This document shows, piece by piece, positions 10,128 through 22,440 of a stretch of DNA of 64,000 nucleotides. Position 1 is the first letter of the stretch. The number at the start of each line of letters is the position of its first letter. Below the pieces are notes generated by a model. The model worked only from the letters and a program-made list of their open reading frames with translations. It did no database searches and was not told the DNA's origin. The stretch is from Trifolium pratense (taxonomy: Eukaryota; Streptophyta; Magnoliopsida; Fabales; Fabaceae), in the NCBI RefSeq assembly GCF_020283565.1, contig NC_060061.1, forward strand, positions 28,123,362-28,187,361, written 5' to 3'. The translations under genes were made by a program, and so were the position numbers.

Positions 10128-12009
10128 AATAATGAAATGATAAAAAAAAAAGCATGAGGGAGTATTTCTTTATACACGCATGGTCCAACCCAAGGGAATA
10201 CTTTAATATATCAAAGGACACCTTGATAATTAATTCACCTTAATTAAAAAGAATTAGATGCTACTAGTGCAAATGGTGGAGTGCTTTAGTTTTTCTTTTC
10301 ATGGCAAATATATTAGGTTACATGGCAATATCTTATTGGTTGATTTATGTTATAGTGGTAGTCAATTCCATATCCACGAGTATACAGTGCATGCCTCTCC
10401 TCTATATAGTCACTATAAGCGCGTTTATTAAGAGACATATTAGTATGTCCAATGTATGACAACAACCCTATCCAATAAATAATTGAATGATGTTTATTTT
10501 GTTTTTGTTTTCCCAACCGGCATCCGGTCCATTGGACCGTCTAATATCATTCGGAAGTCAGTTTTGATATCAAGTGGTTCTAGCCCCCTGACAATTACAA
10601 TGTAAGAGATTTAAACTACGATCCTCCATATTAAGTCCAACATTAATCATCACTAAATTAACTAAAGATAAAGATTGGTTTAATTGAATGTTGTTTATCA
10701 AATAGTTTGATCTTCTAATTGTATTAAATTTGGTGGTGGGGTTATTATTGTATATATATATTTAATTTACATAGAATCACGCTTGTGCTTGTTGTTGACA
10801 ATTATCATCAATCTAAAATACTATCACCTAATAAGAGTTGCGCCATAAGTGATAGCTACTTTCCATTTTAATTACTTACTCGTTAGTATTATATGGTCTG
10901 CAAGTGATGAATATTATACGTCATAAACAAATTATAGTTTTTATTATAGATTGATAATTTTTTTTCTTGGTACAAATAGATTGATAAATTCTATTTTTGA
11001 ATTAAATGAGAAATATGATGAGATTTATTATAGATTCTGTTTTTTGTGTTTATTTTCGGTGTCCGCATATATACGGTGCCGTTGTTATGTAGTTCGTTAT
11101 TTACCGATCTTTCTTCATCTTGAGTAGAGATCAGATTATTAATATATTTGCTGATTAAAAAAAATAAATTGTATAGTTGTATATATGTACATTACAAAAC
11201 TATTTAACTTATATACACATTAAACAAACATTAGTTATTGATTATACATAAAGTACTACGTGCTTTACAATTGTTGACCAAAAAGTTGCCAATCATGTAG
11301 ATAGCCCACCTTAGCACTCAACACTCCAAGGGAAGAGGTATGCAGGCGATTATCCACTTTAGATCCCATCTATATTGCATTTACTAGTCACCATATGATC
11401 AAATTGGTTAGTTAGTGATTGATTTGGAAATCGAAATACCTTTGTAACTATAACATTATAGACCAAAATTTTCAACATTTATTTCCAACTCTGTGTATTG
11501 CCTGCTTGGTTGCAAATGTTTTTTTTGTTCTGCCGCGAATAGAATTAGATGATTTTGAGTTAGTTATGATGGAGATAGACTTCAGGTACAGTGAATCACG
11601 ATGAGAAATATATCTGCAAAACACGTTAGCACTTCAACGCTCAAATCAGTATGTGACTGAGACAAAGTGAATAAAATTGTGTACCCTGACACCAAAATTT
11701 GCTTTATATATATAGGGAGAGATGGTTATAACCGTCTATGCATGTTGACAACAACTAGCATTCGAGAAGATGAGGGCTATCTAGATCGATCTAAAGGTCC
11801 TAGGAGCATGTGGAGCGATGCGTTGTAGGAGGGGTACAATAATAACCATGTCCGTTGTCTTTGGCGTATAAGAGAAGCTTCTGCAAAATGGTATTGGACT
11901 AGATCTGGAGTACTTGAACAGCGTGTATCGAGTCTTTGTCTATTCTAGAACATGCTTTAAAGATCAAATTAGTTGTTAATTTTTTTGAATGGCAAATTAG
12001 TTGTTAATA
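10128..12009. other. AT-rich intergenic DNA
   Basis: No gene, RNA or element with recognisable ends. Small open frames (for example 10313-10516 minus and 11419-11604 plus) have no family features. Confidence 0.5.
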
Positions 12010-12011
12010 TA

Positions 12012-12258
12012 CCCTTCGTCCCAAAATAAATGATTTAGTTGATCATTGTCACGTTTGCCAATGTACCACTTTGATCGTTAATATCTTAAATTATATTTTA
12101 TTAAAAATTATATATTTTGAAAATATTCATCGAAACAAATCAAACATCTCATATGCTAATATTTGCATTTATATATTAGTAGAAAAATATGGTCAAAATA
12201 GATCATATGAATAGTACACAAAGTAAAAAATATGTCATTTATTTTGGGACAGATGAAG
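12012..12258. mobile_element. Stowaway-like MITE
   Basis: Both ends carry TCCCAAAATAAATGA in inverted orientation, behind CCCTTCG at the left and CTTCATCTG (complement) at the right. TA flanks at 12010-12011 and 12259-12260. Interior is AT-rich and non-coding. Confidence 0.75.
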
Positions 12259-12260
12259 TA

Positions 12261-15242
12261 TATGGTTTGATGCAATCAAACACACTCAAACTAATGCCTA
12301 CAAAGAAACCTTTTTTTTTTCTTTTTCCATATTATATTTGGAACATGATCCGTATATTCTTTTATATTCAATTTTTTTTCATGAGAGCATCCATTTTATT
12401 TTGTCATTAATTGTACAATTCATTCTCTCTTCAACCATTATATGTTGAGACATCTTTGAAATTATTTTCTCAAACTTGATTTCATGTTTTTTTGTAAGTC
12501 TTCAAATGAACTCATGTATTCACCTGTTTTGCCACAGTTTAGCTTCTTTGTTTTTTTTTTTTTTTTTTGACATAAGCTTCTTTGTTTTCTCTTCCAAAGC
12601 TTGCATGAAATTAATAGTAGATTTTTTTCTAAAAGGCCACTTTTAGTGTAATTTTTAATAAAAGTAACAAAATATAATGCACTATAAATAAGATATACTA
12701 TTAATTATGCAAACAATTAACAATGTGAACTAGATCTGAAATGTATGATCTCATTTGAAGACCAAAACTATGAAGTAAACTCTATATTTTTACCATTTTA
12801 AAAAATAATGCAAGACATAAAAAATTTGTATATATTTCACCGGAAGACATGTATGTTATAAATCATTAGATGCATTTCCAACTGCTTTCACTTCCAAGTT
12901 TGTGTGATTGGGTATGGTGGAGGCGGAACCAGGTGTGGCCCAAGTGGGTCACAGCCCAACCCCACCCCAATTTTTTTTATATATTTTTTTTTTGTATTTT
13001 TTGTATATTTTGTTATTCTCTTTTGTGTATTTTATTCTTCCCCTTCGTATATTTTAGTCATCCTCTTATTATTTGGTGTTGTTTTTGTAAGTGGATTTCT
13101 ATATGAAAATGGTGTTGGGATATATAGACTTTTGTTTGTAATTAGGAAGTTTCAATCTGAGGATATGAAGTTGCAATTATACATAGAGTATTTATTTTTT
13201 TTTAACAAATATATGTAGAATATTATAAGGTTTGCACAATTTAATTTTATGATGATCAAATATATATTTATTTTATAACTTAAATTTATATGTAATATAA
13301 TTTTTGTATTCAGCTTATATATTATAATTTTTTCTGTGACCCATCTAATTTTTTTTTTCTTCTAGTTCTACTACCGGTGGTGGTGACACAAGCCATGAGA
13401 TCCCTAGATAGGGATGTTTCCAACAATTGTCATTTAATACTTAAGTATTCTTCTCGAATATAAGACTTCAAAGCCTTTTAGATTCAATAATACTTAGCTA
13501 GGTCATAAATATACTTCAAATGTGGCTTCTAACTCTAAGTGTTGTTAAATGTCATCCTTGCCGGTGTTGATGAATTTTATCCTAAAAGAAGGAAAAATTA
13601 CATTACATAAACAAATGAAAAATGTTTTGTCAACATATACAAAAATACAACAACTGCCTAGTTTGTACACCGTTTGACATTTTTTAATAATTTTTTGGTG
13701 TCTCGATATACATGTATAGAGTGGGTGAACTACAAATCTAATTGTTATCTGCAAAGTTTGAAGCTCCAATAGCAATTCTCTAAAAAACTACCTCATCAAT
13801 TTTATTGCCCTAAGGGTACCTATTATTCGTCGGCGGCACACCCCCCTACTCACTTAAAGGATGCTACTTAATGACGAAAAAAATTCTTTATTAATTAATA
13901 TAGAGACTTCGTTCCCTTTCGTTAAACGCATCGAGCCAGGAGTAAGCATCATCATTTGTAGACAAATCCAGATCCTATTTCGTCATTAGCTTAACTAAAG
14001 TGGAATAGTATGATTGGCTTACGAAAAATGAGACCTCGTTTGAATAGGAATTTTGATATAACACAAATATACTTTGAATGATGTGATATTGAGCCTCATT
14101 AATAATGTTTACTTTTTTATATATGGATAGAAAAGTATTTTAATTAGTAGTCAATGGAATTCAACTTATAGTAATTTTATTTCCCAAATCAAATAACAAA
14201 CCAAACAAAATAAAATTTTGAAATTGCTTTAGTTGTTAGTCTATTAAAGAAACATCCTACTCAATTATTCTATAAAGAAACCAAGCATATCTCTCGAAAA
14301 GGTGAAGTATAAATTTACAAATCCAAAAAGAATATTCATGTGAAAGTAGTGCTGTCTTTTTTTTTCCTGTAAAGTTGGTTTGCTAAAATTCAATAAGATC
14401 TTCTACACCATCTTACCTTGCTTAGAAAATGACCTAAAAATGTAAAATAAAAATAAAGAAAAATAAATAATATTAAATAAAAGAATTATTAGTTAAGTAA
14501 TGTAAAAAAGGCACATATTCTCCAGCTTTTTTATAAGCAGAAGCATGTGAGTTCCTGTAATGGAATCCTAGATCTAACTTTGTTCTGTATGGGACAACTG
14601 TTCCAATGTAATCAAGCTAAGTCTCTGCATCGTTGAATTTAGGAACTTTACATTTACAAGACTATCCTTTCTATAGTAATTTGAGCTTAATCTCGTTTTC
14701 AAAAATGTTCATCACATTAAAATTAGCATTGGATATGCTATCTATACTTTGATTTAATATTAAAATAGGCTAGATGTGAATCATGAGTTTATGTCATTGT
14801 TAAGTAAATCATGTTTAGGCCTCAATATTCATTTCATTTTACTCATTATTCATATTAGGCTTAATAATGAATATTTATTTCATTTCACCTTATTTACTTT
14901 TTCTTAAATTCGATATGTGATTTATGGACAGACTAATTTAGGAACTAATTTTATTTCAAATCAAAATAAAGTTTTGTATGAATTTAAACAACTAAAATTG
15001 ATTCGGAGAATTTGAGTTTAAGATCGATTTAAAGAGAACCACACTTCAAGATCCAAAATCTACGCCACCGAACGCCATTTTATTTACTGATTTCACAATC
15101 AATTCTAAAATGACACGTGGTTTACCTTTTAAACAAGACAAGGTAAGAAACGAACATATATACCCTTGGTGGCAACAATTTGCTTTTCCCTAAACCTTTC
15201 TGTTTTCTTCAATTGAGCACTATTTCTATAACTATATCGGTA
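12261..15242. other. AT-rich intergenic DNA
   Basis: Nothing coding recognised. A poly(T) run near 12549-12570 is bracketed by two copies of agcttctttg, perhaps an old small retroposition. Low-complexity T-rich sequence at 12970-13020 generates spurious open frames. Confidence 0.5.
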
Positions 15243-15244
15243 TA

Positions 15245-15365
15245 CTCCCTCCGTCCCAAAATATAAGCAAAAAGTGGTCAACTAAAATGGATGTATTTGG
15301 TTAAAAATTTAGTCCAAATACATCCACTTTGATTGACCACTTTTTGCTTATATTTTGGGACGGAG
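15245..15365. mobile_element. Stowaway MITE, near-perfect palindrome
   Basis: CTCCCTCCGTCCCAAAATA at the left and its complement at the right, TA at 15243-15244 and 15366-15367. The arms are complementary over about 55 bp each with a very short centre, so the transcript would form a long hairpin and could feed small RNA production. An open frame crossing it is an artefact. Confidence 0.9.
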
Positions 15366-15367
15366 TA

Positions 15368-16355
15368 GTATTTGTTTTGAGAGAAGTTGTGAAAAGAGAG
15401 TTAGCAAAGAGAGAAATTGGAGAGAGACAGAGAATTTCATGTGTTTGGCATGCAGAGATATAGGAAAGAGAGAGTTGAAAAACGTGGACCCCACCACTTT
15501 TTTTGTGGTCTTCTCTCATGTGAGAAGAAAGCATAAGAAGACAAAATGTTATATTTATTATTACATTAATACCCTTGCTCCTAGAAATTAATTAAAGCCA
15601 TCAGATTGCTTTTACTGGCAGTAGTTGCATCACAAGGCCACATCCAACACATGACATTTTTCAGTAAATTCTTTAAAAAAATATGAGATTTTTTAAATAG
15701 GGGTCTTTTTAGTCAATTTGTTAAATCACTTTATTTTTCTCTTTTCTATTTCTCTTCTCTTTCTCTTACACCTCAAATCCTCTATTTTTTATCAACCTCT
15801 CTCTTCTCATATTCTTTCTCACATCTTTCTCTCTTTTCTATTTCTTCTCATAACCAAACACACCCTAAGTTAAGGGAAAGAGAGAAGATTGTACTAGTAA
15901 TTGTTTATGGGGGGCCCTGTGGAGTTTGAATAGGAATCTGAATGGGCCTTGAAAGTTGAAGCCTTTGAGAGTTGGAGGGTGAGAGAATATTCTAAGGCCA
16001 CCAAAGTTCAACAACTAAACTCCAAAGATTTTATATTAAACAATGTTAGAAAGGAAAACATCATTAGATTATGATTATGATTATGGATGAGAAATTTTTT
16101 GCAGGAGAAGTCAGCCCACAAGGAGACGACTGCTCAAACTTCCAAAAATTCACTGCCTTTGTCAGCTGGCTGTCTTCCTATTTCTATATTAAATCAAATA
16201 TTTCCTAAATTTATTTACTTAATGGTATTTCCAAGATTATCATATTTAACTTCCATTCCATGTGAATGTACAGTAGATGTAAATATATCTAGAGTAAACT
16301 CAATGTATTTCTGATTAAAAAAAACTCAATAATGTATTTCAGGTATATTATTTAG
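15368..16355. other. intergenic DNA, CT-rich patch
   Basis: No gene. Pyrimidine-rich sequence at 15730-15860 (ctcttttctatttctct repeats) is low complexity. Confidence 0.5.
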
Positions 16356-16516
16356 TGTGAAAACTGAATATATTATTATATTTCAAGTTATGAATAATTT
16401 ACAATCACTAATGTGTTTATATAGGCTATTATAACATAATGGGCTCATGGGCCTAATACAAATTACTAATAAAAGATTACTCCTAATAATAGAATATTTA
16501 CTATTTATTTACAACA
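16356..16516 (-). repeat. probable short LTR of the adjacent copia element
   Basis: On the minus strand a polypurine tract (gcttgagggggag) ends at about 16517 and is followed by TGTTGTAAATAAATAG. About 160 bp later there is a CA-type end (TTTTCACA). This is the usual 3' end layout of a small-LTR copia element. The far end is uncertain because no second LTR is available for comparison. Confidence 0.45.
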
Positions 16517-16523
16517 CTCCCCC

Positions 16524-17911
16524 TCAAGCTGGTGAATGAATATTTATCATTCCCAACTTGAAAACAATTCTTTCAAAGTTATTGTCGTTCAGCCCCTTAG
16601 TTAGAAGATCTGCAAGGTTGCCTCGGGAAGAGACATATGGAGTGCAAATTAGACCACTATCTAATTTTTCTTTGATGAAGTGTCGGTCAACTTCAATATG
16701 TTTGGTCCTATCATGTTGCACTGGATTATGACCTATGCTAATAGCAGATTTATTATCACAATAGAGTTTCATTGGTTTATCACTCTTTATCCTCAAGTCT
16801 TCCAAGATGCTTTTCAGCCATAGTAATTCACATATACCTTGTGCCATTGCCCTGAACTCTGCTTCAGCACTAGATCTGGATACACGCTTTGTTTTATACT
16901 CTTCCAAGTCACAAGATTTCCACCTAAAAAAGTGCAATATCCTGTAGTTGATCTCCTATCCACAATTGACCCTGCATAGTCAGCATCAGTATATCCTTCA
17001 AGTCCCGCACTTCCATTTCGTTCGAACAAAATTCCTCTACCTGGAGTTCCTTTCAAATATTGAACAATTCGGAGTGCAGCTTGTAGATGAATCTCCTTTG
17101 GTTGGTGCATGAATTGGCTGACCAAGCTTACAACAAAAGCAACATCAGGTCTAGTATGTGATAAATATATTAGTTTGCCGACTAATCTTTGATACATTTC
17201 CTTATTAACCACAACATCTTCTTCTGCATTCCCCAACTTTATATTTGGATCAATTGGTGTACATGCAGGCTTGCATGTTGTCTTGCCAGTCTCTTGCAAA
17301 AGGTCGGTAATGTATTTTTGTTGGGATATGAAAATTCCTTTCTTAGATTGAGCCACTTCTATTCCCAAAATATACTTCAATTTTCCCAAGGTCTTAATCT
17401 CAAATTCCTTGGCTAAGTGTTGACTTAACATTTGCTGCTCCTCTTCATCATCGCCTGTTACGATAATGTCATTCACATACACCAATAACACCGTGACTTC
17501 CCCCGACTCAGAGTGTTTAACAAATAAAGTATGGTCTACCTGACTTTGTTTGAAGCCCAAACCAACCATAACTTTAGTGAATCTTCCAAACCAAGCTCGT
17601 GGTGATTGCTTTAGTCCATATAAAGCCTTTTTTAACTTACACACGGTGTTGGTAGCAATATCTTCACGATATCCAGGGGGTACATCCATGTAGATCTCTT
17701 CTTCAAGTTCTCCATGAAGGAAAACATTTTTTACATCAAATTGCTGCAAGTTCCAATTGTAATTAGCTGCTAAAGATAATATCACCCTAACAGTATTCAT
17801 TTTTGCAACTGGAGCAAATGTCTCTGAGTAATTTATTCCATAAGTCTGAGTGAACCCTTTGGCTACCAATCTTGCCTTGTACCTCTCAATAGATCCTGTT
17901 GGGTTTTTGTA
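16524..17911 (-). pseudogene. Ty1/copia pol: reverse transcriptase and RNase H, decayed
   Basis: Reads as copia RT (start ARLVAKGFTQTYGINYSETF, FAPVAKMNTVR, then [15 protein letters not shown]) followed by RNase H (SRSSAEAEFRAMAQG, LYCDNKSAISIGHNPVQHDR, and LADLLTKGL near the end). The frame breaks once near 16885, where one base appears to be missing. The catalytic YVDD box reads YVND (17468-17479): an aspartate is replaced by asparagine, which should abolish polymerisation. Gag, protease and integrase are absent because the element is cut at 17911, where an unrelated LTR begins. Confidence 0.9.
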
Positions 17912-18872
17912 TGTTGGCTACATTTTGCAAAATCATCTTTTAGCCAAGTGTTGAGACATATGCGCCTACGCCAAGTGTTGAGACAGATGTGGGTACACAT
18001 TGGAACAACACCTGTCCGTCTGACTGTGCGCGCCAGCTAGCGGGTTTTTATTTTCTACTCAATCTTTCGAAGATTTGATTGAAGAATTGTTTCAAGGTTT
18101 CTTACAGAGCAAGGCGCACATGTTTAACATGTTTCAGGAGGCAGCCAAACCCTAGTTATATTTTCTAAAGGAATTATATTTTTAGAAAATATATTTTTGT
18201 GATTCAAAAATATAATTATTATTTTCAAAAATATATCAGCTGCTGCCGCAATTCTAGAAGCCCTAATTTTGTCTTGAAGCCCAAGTTGTTCTACTACTAT
18301 AAATACAAAGGCAAGCATATGTTTTCAAGTATCTAAAATCGTGTTCTTACAAAGCGCGTGTGTTAGGGATTTTAGAGTTTTAATTGTGAGCCTTTCTTGT
18401 ATCTCATTGATGCAAGCTTAGGACCTGAGTGTTATTGAGTTGTAAGTGTGAACTTCTCCTAAGCTTTGAAGTACGGAGATTGTTCTAGTGTGTTGTATGA
18501 TTTGCTCGCAATCTTTTAAGCAAGAGTGAATCCTAGTTTCATAGGAGTGTGTCTCCACCTTTTGTAATCGTTGAAGTTTATAACAACGCTGAGTGTGTTG
18601 TTAAGGTGGGAATTGGGACGGGGTCTCATATCTAGGAGTTCCTAGGTAGAAGTGTCATTGGGTAGTGATTAAGTGAGAAGTTGTAAACGGGTGAGTTTAG
18701 CTTCGAAGTAATACTGCTGATAGTGGACTTCATTCCTGGATTGGTATCCCCTAGAGTAGGCTGTTAGGCTGAACTGGGTTAACAACTCTTGTGTGTTATT
18801 TACGTTATTGTCTTTATTGTTTTATGTTCTGTGTTCTGTTTATAGACAAGTGTTGGTGCACCTGTAGCAACA
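17912..18872 (+). repeat. isolated copia-type LTR (solo or fragment)
   Basis: Begins TGTTGGCTACA and ends CTGTAGCAACA (matching inverted ends), 961 bp, with TATAAATA at 18298-18305. It abuts the broken copia pol at its left. No internal region or partner LTR follows and the immediate flanks (ttgta / tcggt) do not match, so a rearrangement has removed one flank. Confidence 0.5.
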
Positions 18873-18885
18873 TCGGTCTACTACA

Positions 18886-19966
18886 TGAAGGTGTGAAAAC
18901 ACAAGAAGGGGGGTTGAATTGTGTTTTAGCCAAGTTAAAACTTTTTCAAAGTTCTTAACTTAACTACGTTAGCAGCGGATAAACAACACAAATAATAACA
19001 AGATCAGAGAGAGATAAAAGCACACAACCAATTTATACTGGTTCCTCTCACAAAACGAGAGTAGTCCAGTCCCCTTGCACTTCCAAGGGATTTCACTATA
19101 ATCACACAAGATTACAATTGCTCAAGCACACAAGCAAGAGACTTCACCACAATGCTCAAGCACACAAGCAAGAGACTTCACAAACACAAAGTAAATAAGT
19201 TCGTTGAATGTAATACAACTGCTCTTGAGAGAACCTTAAAGATCAAATACAATGAGTATATAAAACTACACAGTATTTGGACTAAGAGTTAAAAACACTA
19301 GTTCAGAGGTTCAGAGCTTGTATTCGTAAGTATGAAAATAATCGAGCGCGTGTTGTGATTGTTAATTATTGTTGGTATCTTGCAAACTGATTCTTCTAAA
19401 AATATATAGGACTAAGAAAGAGTCGTTGCAAAGATGACCGTTGTTGAAGATAACCTTTTGTCTTCAAGCAAGTTGTCTTGATGCAGTTTGGTCGTTTCCA
19501 AAACAGAGTAAGAGTTTCAGTAACTTTGACCATGTGCAGAGAAGACTTTCCTTATTCAGCTAAGGAGTCAGATAGGTCACGTTCTCCCTTGTGGACAGAC
19601 AAAATGTAAGTAGCTGTTCTGATCAAGGTTGAGAGGTCCTTTTCTTCATTGGTAAGGGATTTGACCTTCAAATTCGAATCTTCACACAATCCAAGATATA
19701 CATCAGAGTTTGATTCACTTCAGACTTTAGCAAGTTCTGATGTCTTCATCCTCTGATGCATGTAACTTCTGAAGATTCTTATCTTCTGAGTTCTTGCGAA
19801 CTTCTGAGAACTTAACTTCTGAGCTTTCTTCAGAGCTTGTCTGAAACTAAGTTTTGCACACTTAAAATAAATTTTTAGTACTTCCAATTGTATATTAATA
19901 CTTTGTTATCATCAAAACCTTAATAGATTTAGGGGCAAACATTTTTAAATCAATTTTGTTCCAACA
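18886..19966 (-). repeat. 3' LTR of the minus-strand Sirevirus-type copia element
   Basis: On the minus strand it starts TGTTGGAACAAAATTG right after the purine tract AAAAAGGGCGAGAT and ends CACACCTTCA at 18886; 1,081 bp. Inside are a 34-bp direct repeat (19120-19153, 19154-19187) and a run of TTCTGA/TCAGA words at 19690-19860. Length and the purine-tract/TGTTGG junction fit Sireviruses of legumes. Confidence 0.7.
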
Positions 19967-20410
19967 ATCTCGCCCTTTTTGATGATGACAAACATAAGTA
20001 TTAATTGACAATTGTTGTTAAATTAACTTATCATGTTTCTCTTAGGTTTGTGAGGTTTGCAAGCTCCCCCTAAGATTGATACTCCATAAAGCCTTAGCTT
20101 TAAGTTTTATCCATGATATTTTAATTTAGTATAAGATTAATTAATTTTTAGAATGAAATTAAATTCCATATTTTTCTTCAGGATGAGAGGTTTGCAAACT
20201 CTCCCCCTAAGTCTCATAAGGTTAAGTTAAAATTGCACTCTTAACTTATCCTTACTTATGAAATTTATTTTCAATTAAAAAACTTAGTCTCCGCATAAAA
20301 TAATTAAGACAACCATTTGTAACAAACTTTAATGACATAACAAACTTTAAGCGTGGTTTCAGAATTTTGAAACATATCAATTAATGCGTAACTACTCCCC
20401 CTTTTGTCAT
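19967..20410 (-). promoter_or_regulatory. polypurine tracts of the Sirevirus
   Basis: On the minus strand, AAAAAGGGCGAGATTG lies directly before the LTR (19967-19983) and a second tract, GACAAAAGGGGGAGT, lies at 20393-20407. Multiple purine tracts before the 3' LTR are known for Sireviruses. The rest of the stretch is AT-rich. Confidence 0.6.
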
Positions 20411-20531
20411 TATCAAAAAGTAATGGTCAAAAGTAAAAAAATTGAGAAAACCAAGACAGTCAAAGATAGGAATTGGTTGTTACGGAGGTGAAATTAATTT
20501 CAAAAGATAAAAACCAAAGCGCCAAAGTGGC

Positions 20532-20539
20532 TATAAATA
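20532..20539 (+). promoter_or_regulatory. TATA box of the antisense acidic ORF
   Basis: TATAAATA lies 65 bp upstream of the ATG at 20604, followed by an A-rich leader: textbook plant core-promoter spacing. It points opposite to the surrounding retroelement. Confidence 0.6.
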
Positions 20540-20603
20540 GGTTACGATTGAACAACATTCTTCACAAAAAAAATCAAACTTAGTATTCAAAGAAAAAAGA
20601 ATA

Positions 20604-20918
20604 ATGAAAAGATTCAGCGCTCGCATCACAGAATTTCGTAGAAGGAAGGAAGATGAACGTGAAAGAGAAAACAAGAAAAATCAAGAAGAGGAAGACAAGA
20701 AGAAACAGGAGGCAGAGATAATCATCATCTCTTCAGAGTCTGAGTCAGAAGAGGATGAAATAGACGCTGACTATGCTGAGTTCTTAGCAGGCTATGTTCC
20801 TGAGGAGGAACAAAACGAAGAAGAAGAAGAAGAAGAAGAAGACCCAGAGCCAATAGAAATATCCTCAGATGAATCTGAGAAGAAATCTGAGATTTCCTCT
20901 GAGACTTTATCTGATTAG
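20604..20918 (+). CDS. small acidic coiled-coil-like protein, antisense to the Sirevirus
   Basis: 104 codons from the first ATG after a TATA box to TAG, with an AATAAA at 20988-20993 about 70 bp after the stop. The protein has a basic N-terminus (residues 1-35, rich in Arg/Lys/Glu heptad-like repeats), then a hydrophobic-acidic stretch IIIISSESESEEDEID, a Glu run near residue 75, and a second PIEISSDESEKK. Both stretches look like SUMO-interaction motifs (branched hydrophobics followed by Ser and acids). No known domain is recognised. It lies between the env-like gene and the 3' LTR of the minus-strand element, in the opposite direction. It is open although the neighbouring retroviral genes are broken. 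Additional antisense ORFs are known in some plant LTR elements; whether this one is expressed is unknown. Confidence 0.5.
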   Translation: MKRFSARITEFRRRKEDERERENKKNQEEEDKKKQEAEIIIISSESESEEDEIDADYAEFLAGYVPEEEQNEEEEEEEEDPEPIEISSDESEKKSEISSETLSD

Positions 20919-21171
20919 GATTAGGTTTTCTTTTTCTTATGCTAATGTACTCAAGGCATTGTTAGCCAATTTAATGAAAAAATTTTAAATAAATTTTGCT
21001 TGTGTTTCTTTGTCTCTGTCTTTTGATACTTGTAAAAAAAAATTATAAAAAGAAAAACGAACCAAAGCATGCAAACAATATAATCAAGAATATAATAAAT
21101 AAAGAACCAAGTGTTCGAAATTTAACAAGATAAAACATAAAATCTTTAACAAAACAAAAAATGTGCATAGA

Positions 21172-21370
21172 AGCCTAGGGTTTTTGGAGGAGGGCGATGA
21201 TCATATCAAATTTGTTATTCAGAGTATCCACTTTGGAATCCAACTTATCCACCTTGCTTGCAAGAACTTGGTGTTCTGACCTCTGTTCTTCAATAGCTTG
21301 CTCCAAAACCCTTAGATGATCCACATCTGCTTCCATAGGGGCTTTTCCTTTATCAGAGGAAGATCCACCA
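21172..21370 (-). pseudogene. Sirevirus env-like gene, C-terminal part (cut off by LARD-A)
   Basis: Minus-strand frame encoding the C-terminal end, with a coiled-coil-like heptad stretch (VLEQAIEEQ, LASKVDKLDSKVDTL) and a stop at about 21172. It continues the frame of the larger piece at 29354-31829; the break is exactly at the target duplication cacca of the inserted LTR element. Function of this gene in Sireviruses is unproven; env-like is the usual label. Confidence 0.7.
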
Positions 21371-22146
21371 TGTAACGACCCAATTTTCATATTATTATTT
21401 TTATGTGTTAAAATATTTTATTTAACGTGGCATTTTAATTAAGTTAATAACTAGAGTTATTTATCGAGTACTTTAGTTATTAAGCGAATAGTGAGAGTTA
21501 TCGTGCGTTTGGGCCAAGCCAATTGGGCTTGAGGCCCAATGGGCCTTGAGTGTGTGAAGGTGGCGCCATATGGCCATGAGGGGGGAGAAGAGAAACATTT
21601 CATTTCATTTCTCATAAGTTTTGTGTTCTTGAGAGAAGAAAGGAGAGAGCTTGAGGAGCTAGGGCAAGAAGGAGAGCTAGGGATTCAAGAGCTTCGTCGT
21701 GTTTTCTTCGAATCCAGGTAAGAGAGTAGATTTCATATTCGTGGGTGACTCGAGGAAGGGGAGAAGATTTCTCCTCACCCGAACTTCCTCCACCCCATTT
21801 TCGTTTTAGTTGTGAATGGATTTTCTTAATGGAAATCGATTCTAAGGTTCATAACATGTTTAACATGCTCTTATCATGATGTATGAACGAATTTATTGGA
21901 TAAAAACGAGTTTATGAAAGATTAAACTCAAGAACTTTGTGTTCTTGAGTGTTTTGAGTAAAAGTGATAAATCCTTACTTTTTCGTAGTAAAAATGGTAG
22001 ATCGGTGAAATGAACCGTCCTTTTGTGTTTAGATATGCTTGTTATGCTTGAATATGAACTTATTTGGGGTTTATAACATGAAAAATGGGATTTTTGGGTG
22101 ATTTGAGATGAAAATCGCAAGGTTTGAACTGTCCTGACAGGAGGCC

Positions 22147-22262
22147 TTCGCTACGGGTTCGCTTAGCGAATAGTTCGCTGATTGCTCGCTACTGGTTCGC
22201 CACGAGCTCGAACTACCCTGACTTGGTTCGCTATCCATTCGCTACGGGTTCGCTTAGCGAAC
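22147..22262 (+). repeat. TTCGCT-rich module of the LARD-A LTR
   Basis: The word TTCGCT/CTCGCT recurs about eight times, with the palindromic hairpin TTCGC-TTA-GCGAA at 22158-22170 repeated near 22248. At the same LTR position LARD-B instead has a CGCC/GGCG module (about 45404-45555). Confidence 0.7.
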
Positions 22263-22440
22263 AGTACTAATTCAGCAATTTTTGTTGATGTTTTTAAGTG
22301 CAATTAGGCACTTGTAACATGGATTTGAGGTATCCTAGCATGCAATTGAGTGTTTGTAACCATGATTGATTGCTTGTTGATGAATTGTTGTTGATTATGA
22401 TTATGATTATGATGATGTTTATTTAAATGTCAAAGAAGTA

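Noticed and set aside
12545..12600. Poly(T) flanked by agcttctttg repeats as a SINE or LINE insertion
   Set aside because: Only the homopolymer and a few bases lie between the repeats; no element body is present.
12870..13218. Two overlapping open frames of 78 and 104 codons
   Set aside because: Produced by T-rich low-complexity sequence (Phe/Ile/Tyr runs); no recognisable protein.
17912..18885. Full copia element between the two LTR-like pieces
   Set aside because: The two LTRs differ in sequence and orientation and only 13 bp separate them, so they belong to different elements.
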